A stretch of 64,000 bases of DNA from CAG-390 sp045543615 (GTDB taxonomy: Bacteria > Bacillota > Clostridia > Oscillospirales > CAG-272), in contig JAZPXL010000005.1 in the NCBI GenBank assembly GCA_045543615.1, forward strand, positions 124,001 to 188,000, in the 5' to 3' direction. The position numbers and the translations under genes were made by a program. Each line of letters starts with the position of its first letter. Positions within the stretch are counted from its first letter, which is position 1. Below the pieces are notes generated by a model that saw nothing but the letters and a program-made list of their open reading frames with translations, did not search any database and had not been told where the DNA came from. Positions 17,960-26,053 of the stretch are shown here, one piece after another.

Positions 17960-20900
17960 TTAATCTATCGGGTAGGATGCCTGATACTTCTTGAGAGCAT
18001 CTGCACAAGTCTTGATGTATGTGTCGATGTTCTTGAGAATCTGTGCGTCTTCTGCATTTGCGCAGGATGCTGCAGCCTCTGCAAGCGTTGCACCTGCTGT
18101 GCGAAGTGCGTCAATGTAGCTGTCGTGACAGTATGCTGAGAATGTTGCTTCTGTCTCGATTGCGTTAAGAGCATTCTTTACTCCGTCAATCTCTGCCTTA
18201 TACTGAGAAGCTGTTGCCTCGCTAAGCGAACCAAAGCCGTACTCATCACCAAGGATCCAAGCTGCACGCTTGCTTGCGAGAGTCTCACCAACCTCAAGTG
18301 TCTCAAGGCCGAACTCTGAACGCTTACGTGTGATTTCCTTGTTAATGGTTGTAACGTAGCTGAGAAGCTCGTTTACAGGGTTAGCCATATCGTTGTATGC
18401 GGAGAGGAATGCGAAGTTGGTATAACGACCAATGATGTATGCACCGGGGTAGTTAGGAATGGATGCCAGGTTGTTGAACTGGGACATCAGGTTGGTGAAT
18501 TCCTTGTTTGTCCAAGGCATTTCAGACAGAGCCGTGATGTTTGCAGTAGCGTGCTTAGCGGAGTCACCGAGGATTGCAACCATCTCGTTGGAGTATGCGA
18601 TCTGGCAGCCTGCGCTGGAGTGCCACTTCATAAATTCCCAAGCCTTTTCCTTATCGTCGCAGCCGTTGATCATAACGATTGCGGATACTGAGGAAACTGC
18701 GGTGTTGTTGATCTTACCTGTCTCTTCGTCACGGTAACCGGGCAGCGGAACGAATTCCCAAAGACCACGAAGCTCGGTTGCGAATACGATGAGGTGGTTG
18801 TATGTGCCGTTGTAGCCTGCAATACCGATGGGCATTTCGCCTGTACGGAAACGGTTTACAAAGTCATACTTGTAGGGGAAGGAATACTGTGTAAACATAT
18901 TACACATTGTCTCGAAGGAGTCAAGTGCTGCGTTGGAGTTGAGGTTGATTCTCATTCCGTCATCAGCAAAGAGCTCACCACCACTCTGGTAGAGGAAGAT
19001 CTTATAGTCGGTGCTAAGACCGATTGTCATATTGTTCTCAGAGAGCGTTGTAGCTGCGGAGAGAAGGTCATCCCAGGTGTCGAGCTTATCAATACCGAGG
19101 TCTGCAAGGATATCGGTACGGATGAACATCATCGAGAAGGACTGAGTCTCGGGCAGACCGTAATAGTGCATTACATTGTCTGCGTCTGCAATACCAAGAA
19201 CGAGCATTGCTGCATCGTTGAACTGTGCATTGGGATTGCGAACGGGCTGACCGTTCTCGTCATAGACTGTGTTGAAGTTTTCGTCAACCTTATAATAAAG
19301 AGCTGTATCTGCAAAGTCCTTATTATTTTCAATAGGAAGAATTGCGCCACGGATAGCGAAGTTGATAACATCGTTGTCACCAAGACCGATATATACGTCA
19401 GGTCCCTGTCCGGAGAGGATCGAGGGAAGAAGTGTACCACCTGCAACGAGCTTGAGGTCAACCGTGATACCGTGGTTAGGTGTAAAATCGTTGTTGATGA
19501 GGTTACGGATAACCTGTGTCTGGTCACGACCATAAGCAAGCCACACCTCTGTTGCATCAGCGGCACCTGCTGTGTCTTCGGTAGCACCCATACGGTCATA
19601 GTTACGGAAGAAGCTCCACCAGAATCTTGCAAGCTCGTGGATGAATGCCTGGAAGAAGTTTGCCTCTGCAACGGGCTTCTCTGCTTCTGCAGCCTGGATT
19701 ACGATGTAGTCAAGCTGGAGGGGCTGTGTCTTCGCATCACTCAGCCAAGTACCAAGGTTACCGATGTAAGCCTTGAGCTGCTTGAGGTTCTTTGCAATCT
19801 CATCCTCATCGTTACCCATTCTGTCAAGCAGCCAGGTAATCTTTTCAAGAGTTGCAACGTTGGAGCTCTTTACGCCTGCGAGAGCAACAAGCTCTTTTGC
19901 AACCTTTTCAATCTCCTTGGACTGAAGAATAAGGTCGATGATCGTGTCAGGCATAACCGTTGAGAAGTAGTAGTTACGGTCAGAGTCGGGCTCTGCGCCT
20001 GTGAGTCTCATTATATTAAGGTAAGCATTGTTGATTGTTGTGAGGGATTCGTCGATCTTACGAACGATCTCAGACATAGTACCAAGTGCAACCTCAAATT
20101 CGATTGTATACTCAACACCGGCCTCAAAGTAGAACTCGATGTCAACATATTCAACCTGGTTGTTACCCTTTGCATCGGTAGTTACGATACCGTACTGAAG
20201 GGGGGCTACCTGCCAATCTGTGGAGTAGTTGAAACGAAGCTCTCTTGCCTCGTCGAAGGGAATGCCGTTGTAGTAACCGTCATCGCCCTCATTAAGACCC
20301 TTACTATAAATGTAAATGGTTCTTGAGCTGTACATACCATCATTGATGTTCTGGATGTAACGAGGGATGATCTGATACATACCGCTGGACTCAACGGTGA
20401 ATGTATAAGCTACTCTCTGTCCCGATGTCTGCCACTTATCACCACCTATGGTGTTGAGAAGTGTACGGTCGGTTTCAGAGGGGCTTGTTACTGCGGAAGA
20501 GCTCTCCTCTATCGGATAAACCGTGTTAGTGGAGGTATATGTAGGAAGCTCAGCTTCGATCTTTATGCTGTCGCCGCCTGCTGTCTTATCGCTGTAAGAC
20601 TCCTTATACTCATCATAGGAGACGGGTGCTTCGTAAGGATAGAGGGTGATGGACTCGATAGCCATAGGCTGTGCAACGCCTTCCATAGATATCGTGTGAG
20701 TTCCCTCTGTGAAGTAGAACTCAAAGTAGTCCTTGTAGAAACCGTCAACGTCCTTAAGGCTGAACTCACGCCATTCAGGTGTCTGGTCGGGAGTGCCACG
20801 AAGCTCGTTATTGTCCATATCGGTTTTGAACGGACGCTTTACACCGTCGATCTCATACTCGAAGGAAGGATCGTAGGTTGTTGTCCAGATCTTCGGGAGC

Positions 20901-21364
20901 GTAATGTAGTACGCCTCGGAGAAAGGTACTTTACCGTCGATTCTGAAAATTCTCTGAATCGAGGTGGACTTGTCTACGATGGGCCAATAGTTGAGCTTGA
21001 TCGCATAAAGTCCTGTTGCGGGAATATCTACCTTGTAAGAGAGAATTCCGCTTTCGGGTGAAACAATCGCCTCGACGCCGTCAAATGTCTCGATCTTGAC
21101 ATCCTTCACGGTTGTGCCGTCAGTGTCATATGCCGAGCCCTTGATAACGACCTCTTGGGTTGCTTTGGGTTCTTCAGAGTACTTTTTGTGGTACTCTTCG
21201 TACGAAATTGTGCCGAGTAGCTCTTTAGCAGCTGCAATCGCCTGCTGGGTAACTGTCTGTTCAGTTGTGCTCGAATCGGCTGCAGATACCGGAACGAGGA
21301 AGGATGAGATCAGACAGAGGGCCGCAAGCGTGATAGCTACTACTCTTTTGAATTTCGCTGCCAT
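17960..21364 (-). CDS. Large extracellular solute-binding protein with N-terminal sandwich-like domains
   Basis: At 1134 residues this is more than twice the usual size of a sugar-binding protein. A signal peptide (1-29, ending PVSA-AD) has no lipobox cysteine. Residues about 75-245 and 268-430 each look like beta-sandwich, carbohydrate-module-like units (TGLYAIKLNYWP, SGMYQIIPRY). A helical linker (about 435-590) carries FIHELARFWWSFFRNY. The periplasmic-binding-type domain spans about 605-1045 (VWLAYGRDQTQVIRNLI, SGQGPDVYIG, EKAWEFMKWHSS) and is followed by a helical tail rich in Ala. I recall Paenibacillus proteins with the same central signature, also linked to sugar permeases. First gene of the operon, with TTTAGGAGGAACC before the ATG. 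Extracellular ligand capture is inferred; the sugar is unknown. Confidence 0.92.
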   Translation of the reverse strand: MAAKFKRVVAITLAALCLISSFLVPVSAADSSTTEQTVTQQAIAAAKELLGTISYEEYHKKYSEEPKATQEVVIKGSAYDTDGTTVKDVKIETFDGVEAIVSPESGILSYKVDIPATGLYAIKLNYWPIVDKSTSIQRIFRIDGKVPFSEAYYITLPKIWTTTYDPSFEYEIDGVKRPFKTDMDNNELRGTPDQTPEWREFSLKDVDGFYKDYFEFYFTEGTHTISMEGVAQPMAIESITLYPYEAPVSYDEYKESYSDKTAGGDSIKIEAELPTYTSTNTVYPIEESSSAVTSPSETDRTLLNTIGGDKWQTSGQRVAYTFTVESSGMYQIIPRYIQNINDGMYSSRTIYIYSKGLNEGDDGYYNGIPFDEARELRFNYSTDWQVAPLQYGIVTTDAKGNNQVEYVDIEFYFEAGVEYTIEFEVALGTMSEIVRKIDESLTTINNAYLNIMRLTGAEPDSDRNYYFSTVMPDTIIDLILQSKEIEKVAKELVALAGVKSSNVATLEKITWLLDRMGNDEDEIAKNLKQLKAYIGNLGTWLSDAKTQPLQLDYIVIQAAEAEKPVAEANFFQAFIHELARFWWSFFRNYDRMGATEDTAGAADATEVWLAYGRDQTQVIRNLINNDFTPNHGITVDLKLVAGGTLLPSILSGQGPDVYIGLGDNDVINFAIRGAILPIENNKDFADTALYYKVDENFNTVYDENGQPVRNPNAQFNDAAMLVLGIADADNVMHYYGLPETQSFSMMFIRTDILADLGIDKLDTWDDLLSAATTLSENNMTIGLSTDYKIFLYQSGGELFADDGMRINLNSNAALDSFETMCNMFTQYSFPYKYDFVNRFRTGEMPIGIAGYNGTYNHLIVFATELRGLWEFVPLPGYRDEETGKINNTAVSSVSAIVMINGCDDKEKAWEFMKWHSSAGCQIAYSNEMVAILGDSAKHATANITALSEMPWTNKEFTNLMSQFNNLASIPNYPGAYIIGRYTNFAFLSAYNDMANPVNELLSYVTTINKEITRKRSEFGLETLEVGETLASKRAAWILGDEYGFGSLSEATASQYKAEIDGVKNALNAIETEATFSAYCHDSYIDALRTAGATLAEAAASCANAEDAQILKNIDTYIKTCADALKKYQASYPID

Positions 21365-21640
21365 TGTGGTTCCTCCTAAATGTGAATTTGCGGATCAGAT
21401 CCGCGGAGATGTTTCCGCCGATTTGTTGCTGACTGGCAATTGCCGCGAGCCTGCGTAGCAGTTCGGGTGCGGAAAGGACCGTCCTGCTTGTTTTTTTGTT
21501 GTTTTTCTGAGCATATGTCGGTTGGCGACGGCAAATCCTCTGAAAAACAGAAAATTTTGTGGCTCTGCTTCCCTAAAACCGTGGCCCTGAATGGCTTTTG
21601 GTTATCGGGGCGGCAAAATGCCTTAAAATTTATATAGATA
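21365..21640 (-). promoter_or_regulatory. Long leader of the sugar-transport operon with palindrome near the start
   Basis: From the predicted transcription start (about 21633) to the ATG there are about 270 nt without an ORF. Close to the ribosome-binding site lies a perfect inverted repeat GCGGATC-A-GATCCGC (21390-21404), next to further GCGGA/TCCGC half-sites (21402-21420) that could pair in alternative ways. This could be a repressor operator or an RNA hairpin controlling translation. I recognise no known riboswitch class. Confidence 0.5.
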
Positions 21641-21668
21641 TAATATCATAAGAGCTCAAAATAGTCAA
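21640..21668 (-). promoter_or_regulatory. Sigma-A promoter of the sugar-transport operon
   Basis: On the minus strand TTGACT (21668-21663), a 17-base spacer and TATTAT (21645-21640) form a near-consensus promoter. It is the only clear one upstream of the solute-binding protein gene. Confidence 0.75.
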
Positions 21669-22227
21669 CAGTTAGTTAAAATCCATTCAAAATTTAGAGA
21701 CAATTTTGAATTAAAATTTCAACAATTAGTTCTAACGGTCAAATGAACGCTTATTGTTAAATTCAAAAAAATTTGCGCACTTTGACGAGTTGTTAATTTT
21801 TGATAGTAAAGCAAATTTACACAAAACAAACTCATTCTCTCCATTAAACATTCAAAGAATCAACTTTTCGCCATCATTTTCGCTTTTCATATTCGACAAT
21901 GATCAACGAAGGTAATTTTCAGTTACCTGTCATTAAGCCAATAGTTGCGCTTGCAACCATTTGTTTCGATTTTTCCATTGTGCAAAATACACAATTTTGA
22001 GGGCGTTTTTTCTACATCTATACATTTTGCACAAATCGTTTCGAATTTGCGTTTTTTTGCTCATTTTTGTAAGTTTTTGCACGCATTTTTCACATATTTC
22101 CGTGGTAATTTACTTTTTTTTACAGATTTTTTAATTCTGCTTTTTTGCTGTTTTTGCTTCCTTCCACCGTCTCGTCTCCACTTTCTCGTCATCCCCATTT
22201 CATCCTTCGGTTTGTTGCGCAAACAAA
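21669..22227. other. AT-rich, strand-asymmetric non-coding spacer
   Basis: About 560 bases with no supportable gene. The second half (21960-22170) is very rich in T on the plus strand, with many runs of 4 to 7 T. An 11-base inverted repeat occurs around ATTGTGCAAAAT (about 21977) and ATTTTGCACAAA (about 22024). A plus-strand frame at 21945-22298 is open, but its Phe-rich translation only reflects the T-richness. Confidence 0.6.
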
Positions 22228-22270
22228 GAAAAGCCAAGCACGCTGACAATGTCAGCGTGCTTGGCTTTTC
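22228..22270 (-). terminator. Strong terminator after the unknown membrane-anchored protein
   Basis: A perfect 20-bp stem (22228-22247 with 22251-22270) with a 3-base loop lies just after the stop of the gene at 22295-23053. On the minus strand it ends in TTTTCTTTG. The symmetric A/T flanks could let it work in both directions. Confidence 0.9.
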
Positions 22271-22294
22271 TCATTTTAGTGTTAAAACCTGTGT

Positions 22295-23053
22295 TTAAGG
22301 CTTTGTTGTCGACTGAATGTCATTTTCTCCTGACACATAGGACATAAAGAGCTTTACTGTCGAAACGTCGGACACGGAAAAAGCCACATAGCTTGCTTCC
22401 TCTATGTCATCTCCTGCCTCTTTTTCTGCATCAAGCACATTTGCGTGTGAAACGAATAACCACTTGTTCTTCTCTGTCAAGTGGATTATTCTTCCCACCT
22501 GATTTGTGAGTATTGCTGAGCCATCATAAGCGAAATACACATCGAAATACTCAAAAGTACGAGTGCCGTCATCGTCGACATAATCTGCCATTTCCAAAAC
22601 GGTTCTGCTTGTAAGTCCGTTTAGAGCGCAGATAAGGGAGATATCCTCCTCGTCTTCCTCAATTATTGCAAAATTATCGAGCACAACTCTTGTAACTGCG
22701 CTGTCCTCGCTCTCAATTCCGTCACAAAGCTCGCCACTCTCGGTATAGAGAATACGCCTCGTTCCGTTTGCGATCGCAAGGTACTTGCCGGTCGCATCGT
22801 CTTTAACACGATAGAGCGAAGCACCGTAGGTTCTGTCCCCTACTCTGCCCAGATAATCGCCGAATCTGAACATATATTCATCATCACCGTCGACAGCGTG
22901 ATACGAAACGCCCTCATAGACAATAACTCGCACATCTCCACCGTACTCTGCAACGACGGGGTTGGTGGCGCAATAGTCACAATACGCAAACAGCGTAACG
23001 AGAAGTGGCAGTATGACTATGATAGCTATAATAATCAGTGCTCTTTTGGTCAT
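22295..23053 (-). CDS. Hypothetical membrane-anchored protein
   Basis: I do not recognise this 252-residue protein. It has one N-terminal transmembrane helix (residues 5-24, IIIAIIVILPLLVTLFAY) and then an acidic, beta-rich extracellular part with many Asp, Glu and Tyr and no obvious catalytic motif. A pair of cysteines (CDYC) follows the helix. It has its own promoter (TTGACA-17-TAAAAT) and terminator, so it is a single-gene unit unrelated in transcription to the sugar operon. AAAGGAAAAG lies before the ATG. The signal-anchor suggests an exported protein tethered to the membrane. Confidence 0.8.
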   Translation of the reverse strand: MTKRALIIIAIIVILPLLVTLFAYCDYCATNPVVAEYGGDVRVIVYEGVSYHAVDGDDEYMFRFGDYLGRVGDRTYGASLYRVKDDATGKYLAIANGTRRILYTESGELCDGIESEDSAVTRVVLDNFAIIEEDEEDISLICALNGLTSRTVLEMADYVDDDGTRTFEYFDVYFAYDGSAILTNQVGRIIHLTEKNKWLFVSHANVLDAEKEAGDDIEEASYVAFSVSDVSTVKLFMSYVSGENDIQSTTKP

Positions 23054-23082
23054 TCTTCGCTTTTCCTTTATTTGATAGTTTT

Positions 23083-23111
23083 ATTTTATCACTAAAGGCA
23101 ACCTTTGTCAA
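23083..23111 (-). promoter_or_regulatory. Sigma-A promoter of the 252-residue protein gene
   Basis: Minus-strand TTGACA (23111-23106), a 17-base spacer and TAAAAT (23088-23083), about 30 bases before the ATG. Confidence 0.8.
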
Positions 23112-23204
23112 GGCAAATATCGACATTTATCGCCTTCAGGAGAGCTCTTCTGTATTTAGATTGGTTTTTTTATTTAAATGTAGCGACTTTTTTCTCAAAA
23201 CTGC

Positions 23205-23233
23205 TTGACAAAAACATATATTTGATATATAAT
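23205..23233 (+). promoter_or_regulatory. Consensus promoter of the tRNA gene
   Basis: A perfect TTGACA (23205-23210), a 17-base spacer and a perfect TATAAT (23228-23233) end 15 bases before the tRNA 5' end. This is the strong, short-leader arrangement typical of stable RNA genes. Confidence 0.92.
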
Positions 23234-23248
23234 ATTAAGGTCAACTGA

Positions 23249-23325
23249 GGGCCATTAGCTCAGTTGGTTAGAGCTACCGGCTCATAACCGGTCGGTCCTA
23301 GGTTCGAGTCCTAGATGGCCCACCA
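23249..23325 (+). tRNA. tRNA with CAU anticodon, probably tRNA-Ile2
   Basis: A 77-base tRNA with an encoded CCA end. The acceptor stem GGGCCAT/ATGGCCC pairs fully; the D arm (AGCTCAGTTGGTTAGAGCT), the anticodon stem CCGGC/ACCGG around CTCATAA and the T arm with GGTTCGAGTCC are all present. A CAU anticodon means elongator Met or the lysidine-modified Ile that reads AUA. The anticodon stem and D arm resemble the Bacillus/Clostridia Ile2 tRNA as I remember it more than elongator Met, so Ile2 is preferred. Identity could be settled by comparison with the genome's other CAU tRNAs. Confidence 0.93.
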
Positions 23326-23359
23326 ACCCAAGCACTCGCAATAACGATGTGCAAGATGT

Positions 23360-23400
23360 AACGGCAGTATAGCGAGTTGCTATGCTGTCGTTATTCTTTA
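23360..23400 (+). terminator. Terminator after the CAU tRNA
   Basis: A 14-bp stem with G-U pairs (23360-23373 with 23379-23392) is followed by ATTCTTTATTT, about 35 bases after the tRNA. Confidence 0.75.
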
Positions 23401-23497
23401 TTTGTTGATTTATTAAGCATTTTTTGTGTTTCCCGACACAGATGCAATCAGTAATTGAATATTTGAATCCTAAACTTGAAAGAACGAGGTTGTTTAA

Positions 23498-25246
23498 ATG
23501 GACATTTTTGATGTTTTAAACCTTATTGGTGGCCTGTCCTTGTTCCTGTTTGGTATGAACCTTATGGGCGAGGCTCTCGAAAGAAGCGCAGGTAACAAGC
23601 TTGAGACTATGATCGGTAAGCTGACAAGCGGAAAGCTTGCAGGACTTCTTACGGGTATCGGTGTCACAGCCGTTGTGCAAAGCTCATCTGCCACAACCGT
23701 TATGGTAGTCGGATTTGTAAACTCTAAGCTTATGACGCTGAAGCAAGCCATCCACGTAATTATGGGTGCAAATATCGGTACAACCGTTACAGCTTGGATC
23801 TTAAGCCTCAGTGGAATATCGGGCGACAGCCTCTTTATCAATCTCCTCAAGCCCTCGTCCTTCACTCCCGTTCTTGCGCTCATCGGCATTGTTCTTCTGA
23901 TGTTCGTCAAGAGCAACAAAAAGAAGGACATCGGCATCGTTCTGCTCGGCTTTGCTACTCTTATGTTCGGTATGGAGACGATGACGGACGCCGTTGCTTG
24001 CCTCAAGGACATTCCCGAATTCAGAGAGCTGTTCCTTATGTTCAAAAATCCTCTGCTCGGAGTTCTTGCCGGTGCAATTCTTACGGCAGTTTTACAATCA
24101 AGCTCCGCATCAGTCGGTATTCTCCAGGCTCTCTCAGCCACAGGAGCTATATCCTTTGGAGCGGCAATCCCGATCATTATGGGTCAAAACATCGGTACTT
24201 GCGTAACAGCCCTTATCTCCTCGGTTGGTACAACAAAGAATGCAAGACGAGCAGCTTTTGTGCATCTGGCGTTCAACATCATTGGTACAACAGTTTTCCT
24301 CGGTGTTTTTGCGGCAATTGATGCAATATTCTCCCCTCTTATGTTTGCCGAGGCAGCAAATTACGCAACCATCGCAATTACACACTCGATATTCAACATC
24401 GCCTGCACTCTACTTCTCCTCCCTGCATCAGGTCTTCTTGAAAAGCTTGCATACAAGCTCATTCCCGAAGCAAAACAGCCCGAGAAGACCAACGAGCTTG
24501 ACGACAGACTTCTCTCCACTCCTGCCATCGCACTTGAGGTTGCGCATAATCTCACCTGTGAAATGGCAAGAATAACAACAAACGCACTCACGCTTAGCCT
24601 TGAATGCCTCGCCTCATATGACAAAGACAAAGCAGCAGCCATAAGGGAGGCAGAGGACCAAACCGACCATCTTGAGGACGTTATCGGAAGCTTCCTTGTT
24701 AAGCTAAGCCGAAAACAGCTCAATGAAACAGACGGTGCGACAGCATCAATGCTTCTCAAGGCTATTGGAGATTTCGAGAGAATCTCCGACCACGCCGTAA
24801 ACATAGTTGAATCTGCTGAGGAAATGCGTGAAAAAGGCATCGTATTCTCCGATAACGCACAAATTGAGATGACCTCACTTTGTGATGCAACACACGAGAT
24901 TTTAGAGCTTGCTTACGCAGCATTTATTGAAAACGATACATCGAAGGCAAACATTGTTGAGCCTCTTGAGCAGGTCATTGACAAAATGAAGGAGCTTCTC
25001 CGTTCAAGACATATCGACCGTCTTCGTCTTGGCGATTGCAATATTGAAGCAGGCTTTGTCTGGAGCGACCTCATTACAAACCTTGAGAGAGTTTCCGACC
25101 ACTGTTCAAACATCGCCGCTTGCGTAATGGACACCAAGGATCAGAATATGAACCTTCACGAGTCTCTCAAGCTCGTTCGCACCGACAGCGATTATTACAG
25201 AGAAAAATACGCAGAATATACTACAAAATACATCACATTTATTTAA
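23498..25246 (+). CDS. Na+/phosphate symporter family protein with PhoU-like tail
   Basis: This 582-residue protein belongs to the NptA/Na-Pi cotransporter II family, which imports phosphate with sodium across the cell membrane. The N-terminal part (about 1-320) holds two repeats with the signature glutamine-serine stretch (VQSSSATTVMVVGFVN and LQSSSASVGILQALS) and about eight to nine membrane helices. The C-terminal part (about 345-560) is a helical PhoU-like domain with the EDQTDHLED and FERISDHAVNI / LERVSDHCSNI pattern that binds metal and is linked to regulation by phosphate. Length is standard. It stands alone between the tRNA terminator and its own terminator. Confidence 0.92.
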   Translation: MDIFDVLNLIGGLSLFLFGMNLMGEALERSAGNKLETMIGKLTSGKLAGLLTGIGVTAVVQSSSATTVMVVGFVNSKLMTLKQAIHVIMGANIGTTVTAWILSLSGISGDSLFINLLKPSSFTPVLALIGIVLLMFVKSNKKKDIGIVLLGFATLMFGMETMTDAVACLKDIPEFRELFLMFKNPLLGVLAGAILTAVLQSSSASVGILQALSATGAISFGAAIPIIMGQNIGTCVTALISSVGTTKNARRAAFVHLAFNIIGTTVFLGVFAAIDAIFSPLMFAEAANYATIAITHSIFNIACTLLLLPASGLLEKLAYKLIPEAKQPEKTNELDDRLLSTPAIALEVAHNLTCEMARITTNALTLSLECLASYDKDKAAAIREAEDQTDHLEDVIGSFLVKLSRKQLNETDGATASMLLKAIGDFERISDHAVNIVESAEEMREKGIVFSDNAQIEMTSLCDATHEILELAYAAFIENDTSKANIVEPLEQVIDKMKELLRSRHIDRLRLGDCNIEAGFVWSDLITNLERVSDHCSNIAACVMDTKDQNMNLHESLKLVRTDSDYYREKYAEYTTKYITFI

Positions 25247-25247
25247 A

Positions 25248-25284
25248 AAAGAAAGCGTTGCCGTGTGGCAACGCTTTCTTTTTC
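25248..25284 (+). terminator. Terminator after the Na/Pi symporter gene
   Basis: A 15-bp perfect stem (25248-25262 with 25267-25281), a GTGT loop and a T run, one base after the stop codon. Confidence 0.92.
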
Positions 25285-25314
25285 CTCCAAAAGCCGAACT
25301 CAACCGTCGGTATG

Positions 25315-25343
25315 TTGACTAAATACTTTATTCAGGATATAAT
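25315..25343 (+). promoter_or_regulatory. Sigma-A promoter of the HTH/zinc-ribbon gene
   Basis: TTGACT (25315-25320), a 17-base spacer and TATAAT (25338-25343), 29 bases before the ATG at 25373. Confidence 0.85.
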
Positions 25344-25372
25344 AAATACAGAAAATAAAGGAGGAAACTGCG

Positions 25373-25978
25373 ATGGATCAGATAAAAATCGGAAAATTTA
25401 TTGCTCTGTGCCGAAAGGAAAAGGGTATGACCCAGCTTGAGCTTGCAGAAAAGCTCAACATCACCGACAGAGCTGTATCAAAATGGGAAACGGGAAAGTC
25501 GATGCCCGACACTTCAATAATGATTCCACTTTGCGAAATACTTTCAGTCAGCGTAAACGAGCTACTTTGTGGTGAGCGTCAGCCTTTCGATAGTGACAGA
25601 GAGGCAGACCAACTGCTCTTGCTTTGTATGGCTAAAGAGATCGAACAGAAAAACAAAACCATCTGGACTTCAATGTGGATCATTATGGGCGTAAGCATTA
25701 CGGCTTTGTTTTTGAGCATCTTTGCCATAAGAGCTCTGATTGCGGAAGGTCCATGGATGCTTGTTGCAATCGTTATCTGCTGTATTTTGTTTTTAATCCC
25801 TTGCTTCTATGCGCTCAAGCTTGAGGTCAGCGTCGGAGCGTACAAATGCAAAAATTGCGGTTGCGAGTTTGTGCCAAGCTACTCCGAGGCTCTCGGTGCG
25901 ATGCATATGGGAACAACACGCCACTTAAAATGCCCTGAATGTAAAAAGCGCACCTGGTGCAAAAAGGTGCTTAAATAA
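25373..25978 (+). CDS. XRE-family HTH regulator with membrane and zinc-ribbon parts
   Basis: A 201-residue protein with an N-terminal Cro/CI-type helix-turn-helix (about 5-62; MTQLELAEKLNITDRAVSKW), a short charged linker, two transmembrane helices (about 98-118 and 127-148) and a C-terminal cytoplasmic zinc-ribbon-like part with Cys at about 159, 162, 187 and 190. It is therefore a membrane-tethered DNA-binding protein. Similar HTH-plus-TM proteins are common in Clostridia with unknown targets. The start is set by AAAGGAGGAAACTGCG before the ATG. It has its own promoter; the next gene also has its own, 19 bases after this stop. No partner toxin is seen. Confidence 0.88.
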   Translation: MDQIKIGKFIALCRKEKGMTQLELAEKLNITDRAVSKWETGKSMPDTSIMIPLCEILSVSVNELLCGERQPFDSDREADQLLLLCMAKEIEQKNKTIWTSMWIIMGVSITALFLSIFAIRALIAEGPWMLVAIVICCILFLIPCFYALKLEVSVGAYKCKNCGCEFVPSYSEALGAMHMGTTRHLKCPECKKRTWCKKVLK

Positions 25979-25996
25979 GCTCTCCCGTTTTTACTA

Positions 25997-26025
25997 TTGA
26001 TTACCCAACCAAAATGTGATATAAT
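25997..26025 (+). promoter_or_regulatory. Sigma-A promoter of the GNAT gene
   Basis: TTGATT (25997-26002), a 17-base spacer and TATAAT (26020-26025). Its position excludes the longer reading of the GNAT frame that would begin at 25997. Confidence 0.85.
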
Positions 26026-26053
26026 CATATCATCAAAGCTATGGAGGGCGAAA

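Noticed and set aside
18794..19963. A 389-codon frame opposite the solute-binding protein gene
   Set aside because: Antisense to a gene with clear domains and a good start. The Cys- and Val-rich translation is typical of a shadow frame.
21945..22298. A 117-codon plus-strand frame in the spacer
   Set aside because: It translates T-rich DNA into Phe/Leu stretches, has no ribosome-binding site and runs through the terminator hairpin.
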